Of a stretch of DNA of 64,000 bases, positions 30,672-42,574 are shown one piece after another. Origin of the DNA: Brachionus koreanus (taxonomy: Eukaryota; Rotifera; Eurotatoria; Ploima; Brachionidae); NCBI GenBank assembly GCA_016987375.1, contig PJRA01000016.1:107612-171611 (forward strand), read 5' to 3'. Within the stretch, counting starts at the first letter, position 1, and every line of letters begins with the position of its first letter. The notes below the pieces were generated by a model. The model saw nothing but the letters and a program-made list of their open reading frames with translations. It had not been told where the DNA came from and ran no database searches. The translations under genes and the position numbers were made by a program.

Positions 30672-31781
30672 ATGCTGTATATTTTATGGCTATTAAATAG
30701 CTTTCTAATTTTAGATGCTTATAAACTACACTCGAAAAAATCGAGCCAAAGACAAGGTCTTTATGGTCAAATAGCAGAAATATTTAAGCTTAGCAGTAAA
30801 GATGCAGATTTTTTCATGTCTCACTTTGACTTGAACAGTCTTGAGCTGATTTATCCGAAGAGTTTGGACCGATTGAGACAAATGAAGCGGTGCGTTCTAG
30901 GTGCAAGGTTTAAGAAAAAAAAGTTCAAGATGGTAGCTATAAAACTAGAGTTTGATAAGTCGGTGCGGGCCAGATACGATAAAGGCACTCGGCTCATAAA
31001 TTGCAACCACAAGAGTATTAAAGGTCAGCCTACCGAAAAATACATAGCCACACTAACACAGAGCAAGTCAAATTTTATTAAATTTTACCCGTCAATTAGT
31101 AGACAATTTAGCAATAATGGCAATAAAGTAAACATGTATGTGTATGCAAGATTAGCCAAGTCTCAAAATTTACTTGAATGGGCAGAAAAAAAACACCACA
31201 GATTGGAACAAGCAGAGAAATTTTATCGCAAACATTTTCATGGTATACACGAGGCGCTTAGTGATCTAAAAAAAGAGGGATTTATCTACACTGACTTCAA
31301 ACCTGAGAATGTTCTAGTGGACACAGTTAAAAATCGGTCTTACTTGATCGATTTAGAATCAGTGGTCAATTCTAAATCGAAATTTGTGTGTCTGAGAACT
31401 GTGGCATACACACCACCATTGTTTACCAAAGATGGCAAGTACATAGATTCGGATGGCCTGAGCTCGCGAGCATTAGGCGAATTTTTCGCCGGACACCATG
31501 TCAAACATCCACATGATAGAATTCTTAGTTGGACATTTTGTTTTTCGATTTACAGTTTAATGTGTACCAAGGGAACCCAGGTTTTTAGCAGTAATTTTCA
31601 ATCTAGATACAAGCAATGGGCCGCTGACAATTATCCGTTCATGAGTTTTTTTGGCTGTAGCAATGGTCAGCCGTCTAAAATGTTTATCGATCTAATAAAC
31701 GGATGTTTAGTCAAAGTTCCCAAAAAGCCTATATTTGATCGCTTGATAAAACATCCCTGGTTAGCTAACAAAATAAATTAG
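30672..31781 (+). CDS. Secreted protein-kinase-like protein, single exon
   Basis: A 369-codon ORF starting with a hydrophobic signal peptide (M-L-Y-I-L-W-L-L-N-S-F-L-I-L-D-A). The kinase core keeps V-A-I-K (near residue 92), a catalytic loop Y-T-D-F-K-P-E-N (near 207) with the aspartate, lysine and asparagine present, and I-D-L-E (near 226) in place of D-F-G with the metal-binding Asp intact. The C-terminus ends L-I-K-H-P-W-L, as in many kinase C-lobes. The activation segment is short and no clear APE was seen. Key residues suggest possible activity, unlike the pseudokinase at 14155. A signal peptide on an ePK-like fold implies ER/Golgi or extracellular action, as for FAM20-type or VLK-type kinases, but the sequence does not resemble either closely. 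No named orthologue is recognised. Confidence 0.75.
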   Translation: MLYILWLLNSFLILDAYKLHSKKSSQRQGLYGQIAEIFKLSSKDADFFMSHFDLNSLELIYPKSLDRLRQMKRCVLGARFKKKKFKMVAIKLEFDKSVRARYDKGTRLINCNHKSIKGQPTEKYIATLTQSKSNFIKFYPSISRQFSNNGNKVNMYVYARLAKSQNLLEWAEKKHHRLEQAEKFYRKHFHGIHEALSDLKKEGFIYTDFKPENVLVDTVKNRSYLIDLESVVNSKSKFVCLRTVAYTPPLFTKDGKYIDSDGLSSRALGEFFAGHHVKHPHDRILSWTFCFSIYSLMCTKGTQVFSSNFQSRYKQWAADNYPFMSFFGCSNGQPSKMFIDLINGCLVKVPKKPIFDRLIKHPWLANKIN

Positions 31782-34700
31782 AATAATAAATAAAATAGAA
31801 TAAAATAAAATCAAATTCAACCAGTTCTTCTATGCTAAAAAAGTGTTTATGTTCTAAGGAAGCTGATTTTGTGGTTCAATCATTATTTGCGTTTTATTTA
31901 ATTAGAGATTGCTCGGCATGATCTATTAAATTTAGGATATTAGGTAATGTTTATGGTTGTAAATTGAAAGTTTGCTTTAATCATCATATATTGATTAAAA
32001 ACGAAGTTGAATGAATTAATATAAGCCCAATAGTGTATCAAATACTGACTATCGATTTAAATCAATCATCAAAAACAAATAAACTTGCATTATTGTATTT
32101 AAATTTTTTTTTGTATTGAGTATAAAAATTGTTGCTTAATTTTAACCCCATTTACATTTTAGCCGATACAATAATTAAATAAGAAATTTAGTTTTAATTT
32201 TTAATTTTCTTAAGGCTTTTATGACAAATAGCTGATCATTAACCTATGCTTCTTCTTTGGAGGCTTTCAACTTAATTGATTTATTAATCGATTAACTTGG
32301 TCTTCAATGGTTATGCTTGGCTTGACTCTATTTTATTTTAGTTAAATGACTTTAAAAAAAAAAGAATAGATTTTTTCATTTTTTTTTATTATTATTTATT
32401 TCAAAAGAGATTTCTCAATGAAAAGTATTAAATTATAAAAATTCTTGAAATGAAAAAAAATCCAAAAACATTTTTTTTTCTTAATTATTATTTCTAGTAG
32501 TTTTTTTTGTATGTTCATTGTCATAAGGGAGAATATTGCTTCATCCATTTCGAACCTCTCAAATAAAATCACTTTGTTTTTATAATGGTCCAAGTAATCT
32601 TAATATTTTACAATAAATTTTCCGTTTAAGAGTTTGTATTTACTAATTTTTCTTCAAACTAAAGCCGTTTACACAAGAAAAACATTGTTTTGTTTAAAGT
32701 CTTAAATTGTAATTTAGCAACGATTAGAAAATGTAATTTAAAGAATGCTTGTATATTAAATAGATCAACTTGGTTTACAAAAAAATTTAAATTTAATAAG
32801 CAAAATAAATTCTTGATTCAAATTAATTAATTTGAATTCTGATTAAATTTTGGCCCAACGAATTTTGTTTTTTTTTTCCATTTAATTTTGTTTATACTTG
32901 ATGTAATTTTTAATAATTTTAAATTGATAGGTCTTAGTTAAATAACTAGGTTATCTGAGTGTCATAATTTTAGAATTTGGCTCATTTTAAATGAAGTTAA
33001 AAATACAGTTTATTTTTTTTTATTTAGACCACAATCAGATAAGAACAGCGTAATTAAACGTTTATTGAAAATTAAAAATTAAATAAAAATATGAGTGTAA
33101 TTTTGAGATGCGGAAGTTAATATATTGCTTATGCCATAGTTGATTATTAAGATATTAATAAATAAAATATTTGAAATATTTAAATTTGACTGTGTTTTTC
33201 TCGTTTCTTAATTTTATTCTCTATTATTTAAAAACTAGAAAACAAGTATCAAAATCTGATGCCACAAAAGCCTAATAATTTAACAGTAAATTAATTTCTA
33301 AGCTTTGTAAATTGCTTAAATTCTAACTCATGTTTTAGTTGTATTTTTCTTTAATTTAAAATTTTAAGAGAATAAAGTAGAATTTAAATCAGTATTAGAA
33401 AAGTTATTTTTATTTTGGAGATTTTTTGTATTAATTTTTAAAATTTAATTTCAAAAAATGAACATCCAAGATAAATTTATTTAATTGTGAGGAATAATTT
33501 ATTTATCGATCATGAAAATAAAATAAAAATTGGGAAAATAGTAAGAGAAAAATTATTTGTACTGTGTTTATTAATTGAGGAATAAAAGCATAATTTATTA
33601 AATGAAATAAAAGAAAGTTTTTAATAAATTGAAAGATAATTTTTAGGTGTAAAAAGCGTTCTTTTTAGCCAAGAATAAATAATACAGTTTAATATTCTAG
33701 TTAATATTATCTTAAAAAACAACTGTGAATGAACCGCTCTAACAATATTTAAAAGCCTACATTCTTTACACTAATCAATCAATCATTTATTCAAAGAAAA
33801 TTATTTTTCATCACTCAGATTACACAAGTCTATTCAAACAAATTGCGTAGTAGAAAAGTTTGGACAATTTAGTGGTGCAAATTTTGTTGTTTTTTTTTCA
33901 AAAAAAAAAAAACGTTTATAAAATCTAAATTAAAACCTAAGTGATTAATCTACATTTTTATGGACTAAATTTGTTTCGGATTAAATAAATTTGATTTTTT
34001 GTACTTTTAAATATGTTTTTGGATTAGCAAGAGATTTTAATGGCCTTATAATTAAATATTTTTTGATTATAGATTATTAATGAACACTTGTTTTTTATTT
34101 TTTCTTTAAGAGAAATATTTTAATCTAGCTTTTAAAAAAATTTGCGCCGGTGTCGCAATTATTTAAGAGACGTGACTGAAAATAGGGATATAAAGCATAA
34201 TTAGAATTGTGTGTAAATATGGCAAGTGTTTTTCTAAAACAAAAAAAGATAAATTAACGGCTAGGATTGAGGTCGATAACTCAAAACCAAAGTCCGCATG
34301 CGTTATTTCTCTAAACTAGCATATGTTCTTTTTCTCTTAAATACTTGAATAAGATTTTTTAAAATTAAATCTACTAGGTCTTGAAAATAAATAAATATGA
34401 CATTAATTAAAAAAAATCGAATTGGCTTACTGAAATAAGTTTTTCTTTTTCACTAATGATTGTTTTTCTAAGCTCATTCGACTCTGCTCCAAAAATTTAA
34501 ATTAGCCCGTCTTAAATGAGAATAAACAGAAAATTTTATTTGTCATTTAAATGTCATTAAGAAATGAATATTAATTTTACGCTATTCATGTCATAATAGA
34601 TTTGAAAACTTGAATGCTCAGTTTAATACAAGCGTTCTACTTTTTTTCTTTTTTTAATTTTTGTCTATAGCTATATATGCAGAGTGTATTTATATTTTTA

Positions 34701-37700
34701 AGAGGCAAAATATTAGCTCAATTATTTCAAGTGACACCAATCGTTTATCGGCCATTTGCTTGCGAGGTTACCAGAGACATGACCGACTTATTTAAATTTT
34801 TTTCTTTTACTTTTTTTCAGAATAAATGACCAGCCATATTTTTATCAAATTACTTTATTATTTTTATTGCTGATTATTCAAAATGATCAAGCTAATTTAA
34901 TTAGGATTGGATTTTATCTCAAATATGCTTTTTTATTCTTGATAAAAAAGATTAAATTCAACACCATAGTCAGCTCGGCTTTTGTTTTTTTGTAGTTGTT
35001 GTTTTTTATTTTTTTTTTTTTCAAAGAAAAAAATCTATTGATTTTAAGTCAAGTTGAAAAAATTTCCAACATTTCCCATAGGCATTTCACAATATAACTC
35101 AATATATTCAGCATGTGTTTGTACACACTGACAAATCAACGCTTGACAAATTAATTAAGATTCAAGTTGACGAAACATACCAGAAATCAATGATTTAATT
35201 AAATCCCATCGGAGGCTTGTGATTCTGACAATGTCGCAATGTCAAACGGCTCACTGGCCTCCATCAATCCAATATCAGCTAGATAAATTTTAAAAGATTG
35301 GCAGAATAATTTCTTAGCTGAAAACAGAGATAGTCACATGATTAAATTTCTAATAAATTTTAATTCAGCATTCTTTTTCATCAATATGTACTTATGTAAA
35401 AAAGGAAATTATTGATTTTGTAAAAAAAAAATCTCAAGAAAATTCTGGAGACTTGTTTCTATTTTAAATTGGCTAGTCTTTTATTAGGCATATGTTTTTT
35501 TGAAAAGCCTGCTGAGAAAACAAAATATTCAAGTAGTCAATTGTTGTTTCAAAATTACCTCTTTTTAGACTACATTAAGTTTTTACTTTGACTTTGTGTG
35601 TATTTTCGCATTTATCAAAATTAAGCAGCATATTGTTTCAGATAAATATACTTTTAATTAAATGAAAAAAAAAAAAACAAATAAAAAAAGAGAATAAGAG
35701 TCTTGTTTTTAATTAATTAATTAAAGAAAGAATGCAAAATTTAATTTTCAATTAAAACTATGTGATGCTACCAAAATGTGGTGCTGTTTTATTTTTTTTT
35801 ATTTTTCTGAATTTGATAATTTCTTATCTGTAAAATTGTAAAATTAAATTGCTCTTCAAAAATAATATTTAAGATAATTTAGTTCGTTTTTATTTTATTA
35901 AAAAAAAAAAAGATAATTTCATTTTTAAATCAAATAATCAACTAGAAAGGTTGAAAAATAAAAGTGAACGTATACGGATCATTTTTATTTAATTCTAGGA
36001 AACGTAAGTCAAGTACATCTGCATATTGGTGCTCAAATACACGATTTGTAAATTAGATGAGCCATATGTTGCTTATGAAAATAAACTAAATTTGAAGCTT
36101 ATTCCACACGTGATTTATCAAAATCATGAAATAGCAGTATTTCGTCGGTAGCACGAAATAATGTAAATATATCATAATAAGAAGGTTTTTATTTGCAGCT
36201 AATCGTTCATTTTGAGTAATCATCAACAAACGTAAAATATCTGAATATACGTATTAGATAGACTAAATTAACTATAAAGATCTTAGTAGTAAAAATGGCT
36301 AAGCAAGCAAGTATTTAAAGAAACTGCCTAATCAAAATTTGATTATATAATTTAGCTGATAGAATTAGATTAAAGCCTATTTAAGCAAGCCGCATTTGCT
36401 ATTTGTGCATCAGCGGACTCATTTCGATACTCCTAAATTTCAATTTACTTCTAATTTTAAATGAAGCCTAACATCCTCATTCAATCAATTTAATAATCTT
36501 ACAAAAATTTTTTTTTTCTTTCATGTTCATATGCAAGTACAGTCTGATAATAAGATCACAGGTTTTTTACTAGAAAATTTAATTTTATAAACAAAAAATT
36601 TTCAACAATCCTCGTTTAAAATATGTATTAAAAAAAATAAACAATTATTATTTTTTTGTTTGCTGATTAATTAAAACTAGATTCATAAAGAATTGTAATT
36701 AAATAATTATATTGAATTAAATTGAGATAAAGCTTGATCAAAAGTCGAGGACAGGGTCTTGGGCAATGGATAGATTAATTTCAAATTGATGCAGGTCAAT
36801 TAGATGTGTTGTCTCGGTGATTGTTGTTTACTCGAATGTTACCTAGTTTTAGATTTTTATATTTTATTTTTTAATTATCGACTTTTTTTAATAATTTAAT
36901 TTCAAATAATAAAAAAAAAGCAATAAAAGTAAAAGAGTCAATTTTTTTTGTTGAATTTTCAATATAGCTCTAGGTAAATATTTAATTTAAATTAAGAGGA
37001 GAAGAAACAAGATTAGCCTCTGATTTTATGGCTGCAGTCAAAAAAATTATTTATATCGGAATCATTTTGAATTTTGAGCTCAGACTAAAACAAACTTAGT
37101 TGATTTCGTACCTTTTTTTTATTAAAATTTTACAAAATAAATATAAACTGTTCTGTTCGCTTTTTTTTTTCAATTTAAGTATTATTTTTAAGTTGTTAAT
37201 AGTAGGAATATTTAAAATGTTGACTCGAACTATTTAAATAAAAATATACAAAAAAAAAACTAGCTCTATATATTATATTCGACTAGAAAATTAGACTGAA
37301 CAAAAACTTGAATTGAATTGGCACACATGCTTGTTTCAGACTGTTGCCCGTATAAGAACATATATAACTGGATTTTTGTTTTCATTACATTAAATTACCT
37401 GTGAGTGAGCATTTATCTTGTAAATCAGACTCAATCCAGGCTTATATCACTAGCTTTATTTTATTTTTTTAAAATAGCTTTAAGTGAATTTATCTAGTAT
37501 AGATCGATTAAGCAGGATTACTGTTAGGCCTTGTGTTCCATCACAGGATTCTGTGTATTTCAAACAATTTTAGTTCATTAGCAAAAAGTTTACTATTTGA
37601 ATTAATTATAAACAAACTTTGTTGTGGCAAGAAACTTTAAAAATCAGATTCTTAGCCGCGAGCGTGTTTGAGTTCGATAAATAAAGATAAAGATTGCAAA

Positions 37701-37944
37701 TGCGTGATAAGCTATTTTGATTACATTTTATTAAAAAAGAATTTTTTTTCTTCATTCATTTTTATTTTATCAATATTATTTAAAAAAAAAATTTTTAACT
37801 GAAAAGTTGAACTTTAAAGCTAAATAGATAGAATTATTTTTTCATTTATTTATTATCTATAAAAAGGAATATTTAGATCCAACCAAGTTAATTTAGACTA
37901 ATTTTAAGAGAGAATCGAAACGGAAAAAATTAATACTTGCCGGG

Positions 37945-37974
37945 GGAGAAAGAGAGAGAGAGAGAGAGAGAGAA
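37945..37974. repeat. GA microsatellite
   Basis: GGAGAAAGAGAGAG... run of about 30 bp, the first of three GA-rich tracts upstream of the TATA promoter at 38980. Confidence 0.9.
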
Positions 37975-38451
37975 ACAAAATGACTAGACTATTATATAAT
38001 TGAAAATTAGTCTATTGATTATCTAGCTAGGCATTTATTTATCGGAAAAGAGTTTTTTCTCTCTCTTTTCCTATCTCTTGAGTCAAGTAAATATTTATAT
38101 TTAGAGTCCTAATGCTGCTTCTTCATCGAATAAGTTAATTAACTTAAATGATAGAGCTTAACTTATAATTATAACTATTATCTTTTCTGAATAAACAAAT
38201 TTTGTTCATTAAATTTATTCGAAATGATAAAATTAATAAGAATTGTTGATTAGTTTATTTGAAACATTAATGCTAAAATAAAATTTTTCTTTTCAATTAA
38301 GAGTGCCTGCAAGGCAAAATTTAAAATTATTTTAATGGCTTTTAATTAGAATTGCTGTTTTGGAACGAGCCCTGCTAAGTTAATTTTTTTCTTTTTTTTT
38401 TTTTTTGTTGATCATTTTAGTGTTGAACAATTTAAATTAAAACAAAAAAAA

Positions 38452-38487
38452 AGAGGAGAGAAAAAGAGAGAGAGAGACAGAGAAACA
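38452..38487. repeat. GA-rich tract
   Basis: Imperfect GAGA run with interspersed A residues, second of three. Confidence 0.85.
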
Positions 38488-38887
38488 AAGGTAATTTGCG
38501 TTTTAAATAAACTTCAAATAAAGAGAGAAATTTATTTGAATTATATATATATATTTTTTTTTTTCAAATTTAGTAAATTTCGTTGTTGATTTTTTTTTGT
38601 TAAGTTTCATAAAAAAGAAATTAATTTAAATTAAAAGCATTCATTCTATTCAAAAATCGTTTTGGTAATAAATGTTTTTTTGATTTAATTTAGTTATCTA
38701 ATTATACTTGTGTGTAGCTATTTTGCTAATCAAGTAGCATTCATTCAAAAAATTTATATCAATCAAAAGAGCCAAGTAACAAAATAAAAAAAAAAAAGAA
38801 AAAAATTCTATGCAAATTTTGTTTTATTGCAGTCAGATTACAATTTGATAGACAATTTAACTGATATGAAAATTGCAAGCCGTAAGA

Positions 38888-38953
38888 AAATAGCAAGAGA
38901 AAGAGAAAAAAAAATCAAGAGAACAAGATCGAGCTAGAGAGAGAGAGAAAGAG
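38888..38953. repeat. GA-rich tract immediately upstream of a TATA box
   Basis: Imperfect GAGA run ending about 27 bp before the TATA-like sequence at 38980. Clusters of GAGA elements near start sites recruit GAGA-factor-type proteins in some animals; that role is inferred here. Confidence 0.8.
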
Positions 38954-38979
38954 TATTTAAGCAAAATTTTCCATGGTAT

Positions 38980-38989
38980 TATATAAATA
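38980..38989 (+). promoter_or_regulatory. TATA box of inferred promoter for the CCCH zinc-finger gene
   Basis: TATATAAATAG followed by a GC-richer segment (gcaagggcgtg). A start site is expected about 30 bp downstream, near 39012. It lies 1.4 kb upstream of the zinc-finger ATG. Confidence 0.5.
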
Positions 38990-39011
38990 GCAAGGGCGTG
39001 TTAATTGTTTT

Positions 39012-39190
39012 CTTTTTTTTACTTAGGCAAATAGCAAAGACGTTTGTTCTCAAATGCTAGTTTGCGACGTTTTCTACATTGGGACTAGAAAAATAGGGTT
39101 AGGCTGCATCAGCAAATTCAGCGACAAGACTATTTCTATTAGACTATGTATTGTCCAAATCCTGAGCGCCACAGATTGTCTCTAAATTTA
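39012..39190 (+). other. Inferred 5' UTR exon with a 43-codon upstream ORF
   Basis: Starts about 30 bp after the TATA box, is markedly less AT-rich than its surroundings, and ends at a donor-like AAAA|GTATGC. A matching acceptor (tttttttag at about 40356) precedes the zinc-finger ATG, and an in-frame stop (TAA) lies just upstream of that ATG, so this exon would be noncoding for the main protein. It contains an ORF at 39054-39185 starting M-L-V-C-D-V-F-Y-I-G. The splicing is inferred. Confidence 0.4.
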
Positions 39191-40385
39191 AAAGTATGCA
39201 AATAGTTTAAAAAAAAAAGAGACTAACTTGTTCTCTCAATATTGAGTGTAAAGATTTTCACCTTTTTTTTCTTTAAATTTTTTTTGCATATAATTTAGTA
39301 ATAATTCAAGACAAAATATGAATGAATTTAAAAAAAAAATATTTTCCAGGACCTAGTTCTTTTTTGTTTTTAAATTTGGAAAAAAAAAAATTAATTTTTA
39401 TTTGATTTTTAAGATTTATTACATAAATTTCAAGCATATTTAAGATTGTTTAACCAAGAATTTACCTAGGCTAGACTTGTAACAAGCTCTTTTTTCAAGT
39501 TAATTAATTTTAATTGCTTTTTTTTTAAATAAAATAAAAAAGTTGAATTTTTTTTTGATAAAGCCCAAGCTGCAACAAAAACAAAAATTAGCATCTAAGA
39601 TAACATCTTGTATGAAGGGTACATAATTAATTGTTTTCATTTTAGATTAAAAAAAAAATGTTAGGTTTATTTTGTGCTTCAAAAAAGTCTAGAGTCTAGA
39701 ACTAAAATTGAAATAACACTTTTAAAGAAAATAATTTTTTTTATTCTTTGTATTTGAAAAAAAAATTTTAGTTTTTTTTTTTTCTTTTAATTAAAAGTTC
39801 TTAACATTTTATTTTTTTTTCAAATTGAATTGAAGTGAACTTTAGAAGAAAAATGCTCTCTTGTTAGAATTCAAAAACAAAATTAACCACAAACAAATAA
39901 TATTTATTGTTTGTCAACGAATTTAGAAAAAAAAATGTAAATTAAAAAGATAAATATTATTAGAAACTTAAGATTTTGTGCGTTTGTGTGCAGTTCTAAA
40001 TTCAGAACCAATCCAAGTCCTAATAAAATAAAATTCAAACAACTAAAACAATACACAAACTGAAAATTTTATTAAGTTTGCTCTAAGTTTTCGTTTTAAG
40101 TTAAAATTTGTTTTGTATTTTATTTTTCTAATTCTCTCTTACGCACACACACACACACACACTGACTTTTTAAATTTTATATTGTTTTTTCAATGCCGTC
40201 TTAGGTACAGTTCAAAATTGACTTCAAACGTACTAAGCCTTTGGACATAAATTTATAGATTTTTCAATTTATTTTAAATTCTTTAATAAAATTTGGAAGA
40301 AATTAACTATTTTTAATTAATTATTTAACAAAAGAAAACTTTTCAATTTTTTTAGATATAAATATTAATGTTATTCGTGTAAAAG

Positions 40386-41042
40386 ATGTTCGAATTCGAG
40401 TGTGAACAAAACAAAGGTTATTTTAGAAAAACAAAAAATTCTAAGCCAAAAGCAAACGCTTCACACAAGCCCATTAACTACGGGCGATACAAGACCGAAA
40501 TGTGCAGACAGTACAGTGAAAATGGCGAGTGTAAGTACGGCGACAAGTGTCAGTTCGCGCACGGCATCAACGAACTTAAAGACGTCACTCGTCATCCCAA
40601 GTACAAGACAGATTTTTGCAAAACGTTTCACTCGAAGGGCTTTTGTCCGTACGGACCCAGATGTCACTTTATTCACGAGCTGAACGACAAGCTCGACTTA
40701 AAGACAAGTGTCGTCACGGACTCGTCACCTTTGTTCGACTTGACGCCACAATTACCTCAGAGTATAATGTTCAATTTGACCAATTCAGCATCATCGTCTT
40801 CATCACACTCTTCATCACAGTCATCGTCACAGTCTCCTTCGCCCAATTCGTATCTCGTCTCTTCGTCTCGGTCTTCTCTATTCGAAAATGAATTCAGCTC
40901 GTTCAATCCGATCAATTCTCAGACCATTAATCAGCTTAACGAACTTATAAATTCATTGCTTAATATTAATCTAAACCAAAATGTGCCGTTAAGTGATTCA
41001 ATGACATCATCATCGACACCAGTCACTTGCAAAAATAGATAA
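40386..41042 (+). CDS. ZFP36: Tristetraprolin-type tandem CCCH zinc-finger protein
   Basis: A 218-codon ORF with two C-x8-C-x5-C-x3-H fingers: [21 protein letters not shown] then F-A-H, and Y-K-T-D-F-C followed by [13 protein letters not shown]. Both have the family lead-in (R/K)YKTE(L/M)C, and finger spacing is standard. ZFP36 proteins bind UAUUUAU in AU-rich 3' UTRs and recruit CCR4-NOT to destroy mRNAs. The C-terminus is Ser-rich; a typical C-terminal CNOT1-binding motif is not evident. The start has an in-frame stop upstream. The 3' flank is rich in ATTTA-type sequences, which could allow self-regulation, but the whole locus is AT-rich. Which vertebrate paralogue it matches cannot be said. 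Confidence 0.92.
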   Translation: MFEFECEQNKGYFRKTKNSKPKANASHKPINYGRYKTEMCRQYSENGECKYGDKCQFAHGINELKDVTRHPKYKTDFCKTFHSKGFCPYGPRCHFIHELNDKLDLKTSVVTDSSPLFDLTPQLPQSIMFNLTNSASSSSSHSSSQSSSQSPSPNSYLVSSSRSSLFENEFSSFNPINSQTINQLNELINSLLNINLNQNVPLSDSMTSSSTPVTCKNR

Positions 41043-41847
41043 ACCAAAAAAAGCTCAACTTAATTATTCAAAATCTATTTATTCAGATAAGCATCTAGGC
41101 AATTATTTTCCCACTCTATCCATCTATCAATTAGTTAATTAAACAGTTAATTAAATAATTGAAATTATTTTTTTTAGAAATTTTTTTCTATTTTAAAAAT
41201 TAATTTTTTTAAACAAAATCAAAAATTATTTATTGCCAGAATTGTAGATAAACACACACACACACACAAAAAAAAATAAACGATAGAGCACTATTTTCTT
41301 GTACATATAAAGCTTAGACGAAAGTGATATTTTTACTTATATATTTTTTTTCTCTTTTCTAGACTTAGCCAAGTGCAATTTCGCTATTTTTATTTATTCA
41401 ATCTTAATTTATTATCTTATTGAATGTGTCGATTTGAATTTGGAATTTAGATGATGTGATATTAGTGAGAGATAGATCTGTTTCGCTTATATTCAAATGC
41501 AATCTCTTTTTTCTTAAATTGAGCTTTTCTAATTTTTTTTTTTTAATTTTTTTAGGCTCAATTTTGTCAAAAGCTCTTATACTCGCATATATCTAATTTT
41601 CTTTTTTTTACCAAACGATGTTTATAGTTAATTTAAAAATACCAGTTTTTTTTTAATCAATTTTTGCAAATTTATAGATAAGCCAATCTTCTATTTAGTT
41701 ATTTATTAACAATTATATTTATTAATAAAATTTATCAAAATATAATCTTTTTATCCTATCATGGTAATTATTTACTTTTCAGAACAAAAATTTAAATCCA
41801 TGAGTATATAAATGTAGTTTAAGAAAAATAAACAACAACTCTTTTTT

Positions 41848-42361
41848 AGTTCTTTAACTTTAAAAAAAACATTTGATGTTATTGATACAAATTTATTACT
41901 TTTGAAACTTTTACATTACGGTTTTATTTAAAAATTATTAAGGAAAAGTTTACAGGGCAGTTCCGAATGGCGGCGCCTTCTTTTCAGCACTCATAATTCC
42001 AATTTTGTTATAGAAAAATAATTTTTGTATATGTATATATGTACAATAAGTAAGAACTAAATAATTATATCCATTTCGGTTATGATTATTTTTATTTAGG
42101 CCTTCTTTTAAACTATCCTAAATATATATCTCACAGATAGTTAAAATTAGCAGTGCAATGTCTAAGCCTGCAAGGATCTATTTTGTGTCCACTTCTTTTT
42201 CTCTTTTATGCTAATGATTTATCATTTTTATTTAAAAATTTAAATATCAAAATGTTAGTAGATGATACAACAATATGTATTTTTGATAAAGACCTTGAAA
42301 CAGCTTTGATAAAATTAAATGTTGCAACTAAAAGCTTATATGAAAGTCTTATTTTCCAATA
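41848..42361 (+). mobile_element. LINE reverse-transcriptase fragment (broken)
   Basis: Plus-strand peptides: K-K-T-F-D-V-I-D-T-N-L-L-L-L-K-L-L-H-Y-G-F (RT motif A), then Q-G-S-I-L-C-P-L-L-F-L-F-Y-A-N-D-L (motif B) and M-L-V-D-D-T-T-I-C (motif C, normally F/Y-A-D-D). The parts are separated by a deletion and out-of-frame sequence, so it is dead. It resembles CR1/Jockey-type non-LTR elements. Confidence 0.75.
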
Positions 42362-42574
42362 AAATTATTGAACACTCAATAAATTAAAAATATTCATATT
42401 AAACTTTACATTAATTAAATTTAATTAAAGGTTATTAAAGGCAATTTAATTAAAAGTTTTTAGTTAAAGGTTATGAGAGACGTACCTTTGTAGCATTACC
42501 GGTCTGAAACATTGCAATGATTTTTTAAATCAAACCTATCTCTATGGAGAGAATACAAAAGCTGATACAATCTA

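Larger units (their letters stand above)
31782..38979. other. 7.2 kb AT-rich gene desert with scattered GC-richer islands
   Basis: No full gene is supported. Islands of more coding-like composition occur at 32267-32327 (minus), 34201-34319 (plus), 34683-34766 (plus) and 35199-35278 (minus); each is an open frame beside a plausible splice site, but none could be joined. An 8 bp perfect hairpin lies at 36138-36160. GA tracts appear from 37.9 kb onward. The region probably holds regulatory DNA or unrecognised exons of the CCCH zinc-finger gene or of another transcript. Confidence 0.4.

Noticed and set aside
32396..32593. 65-codon minus-strand ORF rich in Phe, Lys and Ile
   Set aside because: Composition typical of random AT-rich sequence; no splice signals or motif.
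37945..38953. GA tracts as a possible CRISPR-like or satellite array
   Set aside because: Simple imperfect dinucleotide runs without regular spacers.
40461..40891. Several overlapping ORFs in other frames of the CCCH zinc-finger gene
   Set aside because: Shadows of the real, well-supported frame with its paired zinc fingers.
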